In this document: in pieces, positions 52,181 to 59,680 of the stretch | Layout of the letters: each line of letters begins with the position of its first letter | How positions within the stretch are numbered: the first letter of the stretch is position 1 | Assembly: GCA_963668435.2 (NCBI GenBank) | Contig: CAXXSC010000006.1 | Coordinates: 744,001-808,000, forward strand | DNA from: G963668435 sp963668435 | GTDB taxonomy: Bacteria; Latescibacterota; Latescibacteria; Latescibacterales; Latescibacteraceae | DNA: 64,000 nucleotides | Direction of reading: 5' to 3' | Program-made: the position numbers and the translations under genes | The notes under the pieces: model-generated | What the model was told of the DNA's origin: nothing | Databases searched by the model: none | Seen by the model: the letters and a program-made list of their open reading frames with translations, nothing else

Positions 52181-54343
52181 CTAAACTTGCCACATCATCG
52201 ATTCGAAATTCTCGTCCGGCACGACAAAGGAAATATTGCCCGAGGACGGCCATCGTTCGTGCTCGACATCGTTTTCGAACACGGTCACCACGAAACTGAT
52301 GCGCTCGCCGGGCGATGCGCTGATATCCTCGAACGGCACCGCCATTTCGAAAATTCGGTCGATCGCCACGGAATCGCGCCGTACACGCCGTATCCATCGG
52401 TCTTTCGACTTGCGGTAAATCAGGTAAGTGGCGCCGCCAGTCTGCGCGGCATCGATATCGATACGGTATTTCTCACCGTTCTCGAGCTGGATCGCGAAAC
52501 GCCAATTCGTGAGATCGCGGACCTCGCCTTCCTCCTCCGGCTCGGTGAAATCCATACGGAGATAGAAATGATCGAGATCGAAACCGTAATAGATAGCGTC
52601 GATCAGCGGATTCCCGCCACTCATGGCCCCCGCCGGACCCGCGGTCGGCACCCAGCCCGCCGACAGCCATTCGTAGAAAGTGCTCATGCGGCCGTCTATG
52701 AGCGGATGAATCAGGCCGGTTGGCTCGATGTCGGCTCGGACAAGCTGTTTCTGAATAATCGGATTGTTGACCTCGTCGGGAACATCCCTGCCCAGAAGGC
52801 GGTAGACCTGCTCGAGATGGGCGCGGAACAAGCGGTCGAATTCGGGATCGTTGGGCGAACTGTGGTCCTCGCCGTACCACCAGAACCAGTCCGAACCCTC
52901 GGCACGGTATATTTCCCGCCACGCCTCTTTCTGTTTCGCTTTCGAGAGCGACTGTCCGGCCTCGGCAAGCACCTCGCGGGCGTTATAAAGGGCATCCCAA
53001 CCGTCGGCCTCCTCGACATCGCCCATCCATGTGTCGAAATTCCCATTGATCCACGAGCCGGGGAAAATCGATTTCAGACTGCCGCCGGGGCCGTTCTCAT
53101 CAAGATATTTCGTGAAACTCACCGGCTTGACTGATTTCTCCTTGATCAGACGCTCATAGAGAAGTTCGAGGAACTCCCTGCCGCTGTCGGGATAATATTC
53201 CCAGGGATTCTCGCCGTCAAGAATGACACTGATACAGCGGGCACCGGCTTTGCTGTCGGCGCTGTCGGCAATGCTCTTGAGCCTGCCGACAAAATCCTCC
53301 ACCGCTGTCGCGGCCGGGTTCCTGCTATAGACAAACCCAATCTTGTCGGACAGCTCGTGGTCGCGGAAAAAGACCGAAACACCATCGGCCTCCCACGGCA
53401 TATAAAGGTCCCGTCCCCGCTTGTACGAGGGCGCCGATTTCGCCAGTATGCCCTCGTCGGTGGCGGCCCATTTAACACCGGAGTCGCGCAGAATGGATAA
53501 TGCCTCATCGCTAACCGATCCCTCGCTGGGCCACATGCCGGACGGTTTCTTTCCCAGGATCTTTTTGAAATAGTCGAGCGCCATCCCGACCTGCTCCGCG
53601 GCATCACCCGGCTGCACGTAGCGCTGTTTCGGCAGAAGGCATCCCGGCATACCTTTCTGAGCGATCGAGGTGTCGCACAAAAGCGGCAGGATTGGGTGAT
53701 AGAACGGGCTCGCGGAGAGATCGACAGCACCGTCCTTCCAGAGCTTTTTATGCAGGGGTATGAGCTTGCCAATGATCTCGTGCTGGATATCGAGCACATA
53801 ATCACGGTCCTCGATCGTGTAAAAACGTGCCTTGCGGACAAGTTTCTTCAGCTCGGGATAGTCGTCTTTCGCCGCAAAACCGAACCACGAGAGGTTGAAC
53901 AGCACCTGAAGGTCCAGATAATCCTGCGCCGCGAACTTTTTAAGGGCACTGGCAATATCGTTCTGCGTGCCTGTGGCTCCGCGGAGCTGCAATAACTCGG
54001 CATAACGCGGCAAAGGCGTGATCATGGTATCATGCTGCGCCTGGAAGAAACGGGAGAGCAGCGCCTCTTTTTCCTCGGCGTTGAGATCGACCGGAGCCTT
54101 ACGGGACAGCATCAGCTCGTAATCCTCAGCTCCGGCGGCGTAATCCTCCAGCTGTTCGAGAAGGGAGGGCACCAGGTTGATGGTGAGCCCGGCCTCGGGA
54201 TAACGTCCGGCAAGGGAGGCCATGTCGTAATAGGCCTTGGTGGCATGAAGGCGCACCCAGGGCATACTGTAATAACCCCTGATCGGGTCGCGGTAGTTCG
54301 GCTGATGCATATGCCAGAGAAAAGCTGTATGAGTTTGTTTCAC
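52181..54343 (-). CDS. GH57 alpha-amylase/amylopullulanase-like protein
   Basis: A 720-residue, probably cytosolic GH57 protein. Barrel start LWHMHQPNYRDPIRG, nucleophile Glu274 in GMWPSEGSVSDE, acid/base Asp376 in ILDGENPWEYY. A glucoamylase/amylopullulanase-type region follows (SWFWWYGEDHSS-like SDWFWWYGEDHSSPND, FRAHLEQVYRLLG), then a C-terminal beta domain (about 560-720). No signal peptide is seen, in contrast to secreted amylopullulanases, which fits intracellular glycogen breakdown. The start is GTG at 54343 with ggagca upstream. A 194-base gap separates it from the glucanotransferase gene. Confidence 0.92.
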   Translation of the reverse strand: MKQTHTAFLWHMHQPNYRDPIRGYYSMPWVRLHATKAYYDMASLAGRYPEAGLTINLVPSLLEQLEDYAAGAEDYELMLSRKAPVDLNAEEKEALLSRFFQAQHDTMITPLPRYAELLQLRGATGTQNDIASALKKFAAQDYLDLQVLFNLSWFGFAAKDDYPELKKLVRKARFYTIEDRDYVLDIQHEIIGKLIPLHKKLWKDGAVDLSASPFYHPILPLLCDTSIAQKGMPGCLLPKQRYVQPGDAAEQVGMALDYFKKILGKKPSGMWPSEGSVSDEALSILRDSGVKWAATDEGILAKSAPSYKRGRDLYMPWEADGVSVFFRDHELSDKIGFVYSRNPAATAVEDFVGRLKSIADSADSKAGARCISVILDGENPWEYYPDSGREFLELLYERLIKEKSVKPVSFTKYLDENGPGGSLKSIFPGSWINGNFDTWMGDVEEADGWDALYNAREVLAEAGQSLSKAKQKEAWREIYRAEGSDWFWWYGEDHSSPNDPEFDRLFRAHLEQVYRLLGRDVPDEVNNPIIQKQLVRADIEPTGLIHPLIDGRMSTFYEWLSAGWVPTAGPAGAMSGGNPLIDAIYYGFDLDHFYLRMDFTEPEEEGEVRDLTNWRFAIQLENGEKYRIDIDAAQTGGATYLIYRKSKDRWIRRVRRDSVAIDRIFEMAVPFEDISASPGERISFVVTVFENDVEHERWPSSGNISFVVPDENFESMMWQV

Positions 54344-54383
54344 TATACTGCTCCAATGTAAAGCAGGTGTCAGGACTCAGGAT

Positions 54384-54749
54384 TCAGGACTCAGATGCCA
54401 TTGATTTATAATACGCATCGAGTAGCTTACTGACCTCTTCCAGTCGAGCCATTTCTTCAAAAGTCGTGCAATAGTTAATATCCGAAATCAATATCATATA
54501 ATATCTGCATTCTTCGAGTGATGATTGAGCAATATTGATGTATCGAGCTTTATCTGCCCTTGTCTTTTTCTTGAAACCTTCTGCTATGTTGGCAGTTATT
54601 GAAACGGCAGCCCTTCTAATCTGGGAAATAAGTCCATACTGCTCGTCGCCAGGCAAAGCTTTGCTCATCTTATAAACATTCAGTACAAAACCATGTGCTT
54701 TCTGCCAGACAATTAAATCCTGAAACCGCTTCACCGGTTGCCTGTTCAT
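54384..54749 (-). CDS. Four-helix-bundle protein (S23/IVS-type)
   Basis: A 121-residue protein of the four-helix-bundle family first found in 23S rRNA intervening sequences: FQDLIVWQKAHGFVLNVYKM, YGLISQIRRAAVSITANIAEG, RYINIAQSSLEECRYYMILI. It is free-standing here, inserted between galT and a GH57 gene. Both flanks carry degenerate 8-9-base repeats (caggactcaggattcaggactcag at about 54371-54394 and gattcctgattcctggtccc at about 54770-54790), as is common for this family in other genomes. Function unknown; the family is often called mobile or selfish. Confidence 0.93.
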   Translation of the reverse strand: MNRQPVKRFQDLIVWQKAHGFVLNVYKMSKALPGDEQYGLISQIRRAAVSITANIAEGFKKKTRADKARYINIAQSSLEECRYYMILISDINYCTTFEEMARLEEVSKLLDAYYKSMASES

Positions 54750-54805
54750 CCTCTATAACCCTCTTTTTCGATTCCTGATTCCTGGTCCCTGAGTCCTTCT
54801 CTTTC

Positions 54806-55828
54806 TTATTCTATCTCAACTTCCCTGAGGAATGCAGCGGCGTCCTCCGGTGCGGTTGGATTGATATAGAAACCGGTTCCCCACTCGTAACCGGCAACCC
54901 GGGTGAGTTTCGGGATGATCTCGAAATGCCAGTGGTAATGCTCACCGATCTCCGGCCACGGGTTCCGCGGGACCGCGCCGATGGGCGAGGTATGGAGCAT
55001 CCAGTTGTACTGGGGCTCACCGAGCGAGACTGCCAGGCGTTTCATCGTGACCTTGAAACAGTCGGCAAGCTCGTGCATCTCCTGGCGGGTCATGTCGAGA
55101 TAGCTTGCCATATGACGTTTCGGCATGAGCCAGATCTCGAACGGGAAACGGGAGGCATAGGGGCAGATCGCGATGAACGAGACATTCTCATAGACAATCC
55201 GCTCGGCAAAACGTTTTTCCTCGCCGATAATATCGCAGAACGGGCAGCGCATTTTGTAGCCGTAATATTCGAGAGAGCCGTCGATCTCCTCCTTGACACG
55301 TTTCGGCACGATCGGCGTTGCAATCGCCTGCGAATGGGGGTGTGACAGCGAGGCCCCCGCGCGTTCACCCTCGTTCTTGAACACCATGACATAGATCAGG
55401 CGGCTGTCTTTCCTGAGATCCTCGATCCGGCGCTGATAGGTGTCGAACAGGGCGACAAGTGATTCGGTGGAGCGCTTGTGAACGCCGTCCTGATGCACCG
55501 GTGTCTCGATTATAACCTCGTGGGCGCCGATGCCGCTCATCATGTCGAACATGCCGGTGCCGTGACGTTCGACCGCGCCCTCGATCCTGAGCGCTGGGAA
55601 TTTGTTCGGCACCACGCGTATTTCCCAGCCGCCTGCATTGGCAAGACCGTCTTTCTTTCTGAGAGCGTATATTTCCGGTGGTGTCATGTACTCGTTGCCC
55701 TCACAGAACGGGCAGCTCGCGGGTCCCCCTGCCGGTGCGGCACTGACAAAATCGGTCGGGCGTTTCCCCCGGTCGGTGGCTATGATGACCCATCGCCCGA
55801 TAATCGGATCCTTTCGCAGTTCTGACAC
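54806..55828 (-). CDS. galT: Galactose-1-phosphate uridylyltransferase
   Basis: A 340-residue HIT-fold enzyme exchanging UDP between glucose-1-P and galactose-1-P (or a hexose-1-P nucleotidyltransferase relative). Motifs: KDPIIGRWVIIATDRGKRP at the start, zinc pair CPFC (39-42), SLSHPHSQAIATP with nucleophile His165, second CPFCD, and HYHWHFEIIPKLTR near the end. The start is GTG with aaggagg 5 bases upstream. It heads the alpha-glucan cluster, from which it is set apart only by the four-helix-bundle gene; it may feed hexose phosphates into or out of glycogen. Confidence 0.95.
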   Translation of the reverse strand: MSELRKDPIIGRWVIIATDRGKRPTDFVSAAPAGGPASCPFCEGNEYMTPPEIYALRKKDGLANAGGWEIRVVPNKFPALRIEGAVERHGTGMFDMMSGIGAHEVIIETPVHQDGVHKRSTESLVALFDTYQRRIEDLRKDSRLIYVMVFKNEGERAGASLSHPHSQAIATPIVPKRVKEEIDGSLEYYGYKMRCPFCDIIGEEKRFAERIVYENVSFIAICPYASRFPFEIWLMPKRHMASYLDMTRQEMHELADCFKVTMKRLAVSLGEPQYNWMLHTSPIGAVPRNPWPEIGEHYHWHFEIIPKLTRVAGYEWGTGFYINPTAPEDAAAFLREVEIE

Positions 55829-55875
55829 ACAGGCCTCCTTATTTCAAAAATAACAGTATTCTTCACTTGTATAGT

Positions 55876-56235
55876 CTATTCCGACGGCAGCGGCAAGCCG
55901 TGCTGACGGAGAAAACTCAGTTTGTCCCAGTAGCCTCTCTGAAATATGATCTGACCATCCCTCACATGAAAAAATCCGCATCCTCTCAACCCGAGAGGAT
56001 CGCGCCATTCTAATATCGCCCACTCATCATCCTCGAAAATGTTTTCAACAATGCAGGTCATTTCCGCCGAAGCAAACTCACTGGCGAACATCCCGCGTAT
56101 GGCATCACGCCCTTCGCAAGGGGTTTCGGCAACCTGATGGTTGACCGCATCTTCGGCATACAACATGGCAATCCGTTCCACATCGGCATCGTTGAATGCT
56201 TCAATCCATGCCTCAACAACTGCTTTTGGTTCCAT
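55876..56235 (-). CDS. SnoaL/NTF2-like protein
   Basis: About 119 residues (MEPKAVVEAWIEAFNDADVE at the start; LYAEDAVNHQVAETP; GRDAIRGMFASEF; GYWDKLSFLRQHGLP at the end), the pattern of the NTF2-like ketosteroid isomerase/SnoaL superfamily, small cone-shaped proteins that bind or isomerise hydrophobic ligands. The ATG at 56235 fits the family start; an ATG at 56256 and one at 56328 are alternatives. It lies between galT and a response-regulator gene on the same strand; no clear functional link. Confidence 0.85.
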   Translation of the reverse strand: MEPKAVVEAWIEAFNDADVERIAMLYAEDAVNHQVAETPCEGRDAIRGMFASEFASAEMTCIVENIFEDDEWAILEWRDPLGLRGCGFFHVRDGQIIFQRGYWDKLSFLRQHGLPLPSE

Positions 56236-56353
56236 AAATGTCAAAATACCACACATCCAATCCGCTCTTGTACTCCGTTTTCTTTTATAACGCCTGAGTC
56301 CATTATTTGCGGCATTCAGGAGCGCCATTGGCCTCCCTGCCGCTATTGCTCTA

Positions 56354-56719
56354 TCACTTCCGCTTATCCAGTGACTCCCTGATCTTTGTCTTGAGTTCGG
56401 TCAGGTCGGAGGATTTGATCACGTAGGCGTCCGCGGCCCAACTCATGAAATTATCCTTGTACGAAGGATAGGCCGTATTCAGAATGACCGGCAGACGGTT
56501 GTCCATGCTGAGCATCCTCCCCAGCGCCTCGAGACCGTCCATTTCCGGCATACCGATATCGAGCACCACAAGATCGTAAGTATTGCCGCCGACCATTTTC
56601 AACGCCTCCTCGCCGGAGTTCGCCACATCGACATCATAGCCCTCATCAATCAGTTCCTGCTCGTACAGGAGCCCCTGGTTGACCTCGTCATCAACAATCA
56701 GGATTTTTTCATTTTTCAT
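56354..56719 (-). CDS. Stand-alone CheY-like response regulator
   Basis: A 121-residue single receiver domain: acidic pocket VDDEV (Asp10-11), phosphoacceptor Asp54 in LVVLDIGMPEMDG, Thr in LNTAYPSY, and Lys in VIKSSDL. No output domain. It follows the kinase module by 33 bases and is its likely partner, forming a short phosphorelay or allosteric signalling unit. Confidence 0.94.
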   Translation of the reverse strand: MKNEKILIVDDEVNQGLLYEQELIDEGYDVDVANSGEEALKMVGGNTYDLVVLDIGMPEMDGLEALGRMLSMDNRLPVILNTAYPSYKDNFMSWAADAYVIKSSDLTELKTKIRESLDKRK

Positions 56720-56752
56720 GGCGTTCCCTTTCTGTGCCTGTCAATGCCGCCG

Positions 56753-57442
56753 TCAATCTGCCGGCAGCAGTATCGTGATTGTCGTTCCTTCGCCCTCGAC
56801 ACTGTCCAAATCGAACGTTCCGTTATGGTTCTGTATGATGCGCTGGGAAATGGCAAGCCCCAGCCCGGTGCCGTCATTGCGCGTGGTGAAAAACGGATCG
56901 AATATTTTTTCCAGGAATTCCTCCGGGATGCCGCATCCGGTGTCGACAATTTCGATCCGGACCATGCCATTCACCCGTCCTGACCTTATCTGGAGCGCCC
57001 CGCCGCCGCTCATGGCATTGAACGCATTATGGATGACATTGATAAACACCTGTTTTATCTGTTGTGAATCAATTGGGGCGTTGACAGGTTCGGCAGAAAG
57101 CTCCAGTACAATGACAATGCCTTTTTCCGTGGCGTTGCTCTCGAGTATCGGAAGAGTCTCCTTGATGAGCTCATTCATATCGCGCACTGTTTTCTTCGGT
57201 GTGCCCGCCTTGGTGAAATCGAGCACATTGGTCAGAATGCTTTCCAGGCGGCGCACCTCCTCAATTATGATCTCTGCATTGCGGATGGTCCGCTCGCGGT
57301 CCTCGTATTTGCGCGGGATCGATTTCGCGAACCCCCCAATGGTGGCGAGAGGATTCCTGATCTCGTGGGCCAGACGGGTGCTGACCTCACCGACAGCGGC
57401 CAGTTTTTCGTGACGGATAAGCATATCGTGGGTTTTTTTCAA
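56753..57442 (-). CDS. Histidine kinase catalytic part (HisKA and ATPase), split from its sensor
   Basis: A 229-residue frame with phosphoacceptor His26 (TRLAHEIRNPLATIGG), N box (NVIHNAFNAMSGGG), G1 (DTGCGIPEE), F box and G2 (NDGTGLGLAISQR). Upstream the protein is out of frame with the sensor gene at 57439. If used alone, translation would begin at TTG 57440-57442, which overlaps the sensor stop codon as TTGA. Deleting one C from 57453-57455 and one A (T on plus) from 57433-57439 restores ...HAYLELEKTHDMLIRHEKL, the normal linker of such kinases. The unit is therefore either a split kinase or, more likely, one gene broken by two one-base insertions. Confidence 0.85.
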   Translation of the reverse strand: MKKTHDMLIRHEKLAAVGEVSTRLAHEIRNPLATIGGFAKSIPRKYEDRERTIRNAEIIIEEVRRLESILTNVLDFTKAGTPKKTVRDMNELIKETLPILESNATEKGIVIVLELSAEPVNAPIDSQQIKQVFINVIHNAFNAMSGGGALQIRSGRVNGMVRIEIVDTGCGIPEEFLEKIFDPFFTTRNDGTGLGLAISQRIIQNHNGTFDLDSVEGEGTTITILLPAD

Positions 57443-59364
57443 GCTCGAGGTAGGGCATGTTCGATCTCCTTGACCTGGTTTTCCAGCACCTCGAGTATAT
57501 GAGCGTTCTCGATCGCCAGCGCGGCCGATCCGGCAAACAGCGACATCTCCTCGATAGCCTCATCCCGTATCGCAATCCTGCTGAACGCGTTATCGGCGAA
57601 CAACACCCCGATCACCTCGCTTTTCGCGATCAGCGGCATGGTGACAAACTCGTCGCCAATAACGAAATCCCGCATGGAATTGTCAACACCGGGATTCACA
57701 CCGGCATCGGTTACATGTATGTGCTCACCACGTGCGACAGTCCGTGTCAAGACATTGTCATCGCTGTCCATGCGGTAAACCTTGTGCCGGACAAGATCAT
57801 CGATAGTATTCTTGTCTGCACTGTCATTGCTGATCTCCTCGAGGTAATCATCGAGCGTGAATGTCCTTTGCGCCAGTTCGCCCCAGATACGGTAAGCATC
57901 ATGCTCGTCCTTGGGCCCGACACCCATGACCCCCCTGAGCTCGTTCGCCTCGCGATTGATAAGGAAAAGGAATGCTCGGTTGAATCCCATGGCGAAACCG
58001 GCGGTCACACTGGTCAGGATCATGTGAAGGAGCTTGTCGCGGTCGAACACACCCTGCATGGCGATCGATATTTCGCGGATGAGCGAAAGCTGGCGGGTCT
58101 TTTGCGAGAATTCGGTGACATCCTGTATCAGGACCATCACCTTGGGATGGCTGCCTGCCTGCACCTTGGTGAATGTCACATTCAGGAGTTTTTCCTGATG
58201 GTGCACCGAGGAGTGCGGCACATTGGGAAGACTGATCGATTCCCCACTCTCGAACACTTTCGTGAGCTTTTCGGTGAACCCCATCCTGCCGAGAAGTTCC
58301 TCGGAGAAAAACTCGAGGATCGAACGGCTCAGCACATCATCCTGCTGGCAGTAAACCGTGCTGCAGAATGTACGGTTAGCATAGCGTATCGACAGGTCCT
58401 CGTCAACAAGGATGATGCTCACAGGGAGCGCGTCATTCACCGTGGAGCTGAGCTCATAAGCCTCGAACAGCTCGTCTGCGAGATGAAGGTTTTCCGCCGC
58501 GAGCGCGATCTGGTCGGCAATGGTCTCGAGGAGGATGATATCATCGCGGGAAAACGCGTTGAGCTCCTCCGACTCCACATGGAGCACCCCGAGCATGTGC
58601 CCGTGGATTGCGACAGGCACAGCCAGCTCGGAACGGACCTTACTCTCGAACGCGAACCCCTCTTTACGGCGGGGCTCCTCACGGACATCTCCGGCGAGAA
58701 GGGGCGTGCCGTTCTGGGCCACCCAGCCGCAGATACCCTCACCCATCATAAGCGAGTATCCCTCCACGAGATCATCGCCGTATCCGCCTGCAAAGGCTGA
58801 AAGGACAATGTTGCTCTCGTCCTCGTCGACAACGAAAATATCGACATTGAAATAGGAGAGTTTCTCGTTGATAATCCGCGCGACATTCCAGAGGAACGTG
58901 CTTTCGTCCCGTGAAACGAGGGTTTCGCGGGCGATTTCGTTAATAGCCTCGAGCTTGGAAAGACGTCGTGATTTGGTGTGGATCGAGGTGCTCAGTTCGT
59001 GGACATAGAAGATGTTCTCGACAATTTGGGAGAATTCGTCAATATTGACCGGAGAATCAAGGCGAACAGTCCAGTCGCAGTCAACGACAGAGGAAAACGA
59101 CGGGTTTTCATTGCAACTTGAATCTGCAATGACTATGAGCCATTCGAGACGGCAGGAATCAGCAATACGTTTCAGCCCCTCGACCGTACCACCGGCTGTC
59201 ATGGCATAAACACCGATACCATAGACTTCGGAGCCGATATTATCCAGGGTGTGTTCGATATCGCTGTCGAACACGGCCTCGTAACCGTTTTCCCCGAGAT
59301 ACGCGGGAATTCCCTCGAGAGACGTTTGCTCATCGTGAAAAATGTAAAACCTGATGCCGGACAT
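57439..59364 (-). CDS. GAF-PAS-GAF sensor part of a histidine kinase
   Basis: About 641 residues. The ATG at 59364 has aaaggag 8 bases upstream; the open frame further left is non-coding in character. A receiver-like pseudo-domain without the phosphoacceptor pattern comes first (about 1-120, IRFYIFHDEQTSLEG). A GAF domain follows (about 130-270, ARIINEKLSYFNVDIFVVDE, SELAVPVAIHGHMLGVLHVE), then PAS (about 285-405, SIILVDEDLSIRYANRTF) and a second GAF (about 430-610, FAMGFNRAFLFLINREAN, FADNAFSRIAIRDEAIEEM). It ends with a coiled coil (ENAHILEVLENQVKEIEHA) where the kinase should continue. See the split-kinase entry. No signal peptide or membrane helix, so it is a cytosolic sensor. Confidence 0.85.
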   Translation of the reverse strand: MSGIRFYIFHDEQTSLEGIPAYLGENGYEAVFDSDIEHTLDNIGSEVYGIGVYAMTAGGTVEGLKRIADSCRLEWLIVIADSSCNENPSFSSVVDCDWTVRLDSPVNIDEFSQIVENIFYVHELSTSIHTKSRRLSKLEAINEIARETLVSRDESTFLWNVARIINEKLSYFNVDIFVVDEDESNIVLSAFAGGYGDDLVEGYSLMMGEGICGWVAQNGTPLLAGDVREEPRRKEGFAFESKVRSELAVPVAIHGHMLGVLHVESEELNAFSRDDIILLETIADQIALAAENLHLADELFEAYELSSTVNDALPVSIILVDEDLSIRYANRTFCSTVYCQQDDVLSRSILEFFSEELLGRMGFTEKLTKVFESGESISLPNVPHSSVHHQEKLLNVTFTKVQAGSHPKVMVLIQDVTEFSQKTRQLSLIREISIAMQGVFDRDKLLHMILTSVTAGFAMGFNRAFLFLINREANELRGVMGVGPKDEHDAYRIWGELAQRTFTLDDYLEEISNDSADKNTIDDLVRHKVYRMDSDDNVLTRTVARGEHIHVTDAGVNPGVDNSMRDFVIGDEFVTMPLIAKSEVIGVLFADNAFSRIAIRDEAIEEMSLFAGSAALAIENAHILEVLENQVKEIEHALPRA

Positions 59365-59680
59365 GATCAGCGCTCCTTTATGCCGCAGCGGTGGAACAGC
59401 CACGATTGAACACAGCCGCACGAATGCTCTTTGAGACGCCGACAAAAACCGCCCCGCACTCCTCCCCGGAAGGCAGGGCTGTATTATAATATACAATATA
59501 TGGGAGAAGTCTCATATGTGCAATTTCCTTTCGCTTTCCGGCGGCATAAAATCAAGCGGGACTGATCGGGAAATAATCTCAAATCCCCGAATTTCAGCAC
59601 AGCGCATATCTTGTCCTTTCCCCTTTCATGCTGTATATTGCATTGATTAAAGCATTCCCGCATCAAGGAGAATAAAGGCC

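Noticed and set aside
57433..57439. Programmed -1 frameshift on the A7 run joining sensor and kinase
   Set aside because: In the sensor frame the TGA stop comes before the A run is fully read, so slippage on the run could not bypass it.
57457..58800. A 447-codon plus-strand frame antisense to the GAF-PAS-GAF sensor
   Set aside because: The opposite frame has clear GAF and PAS motifs; this one has none.
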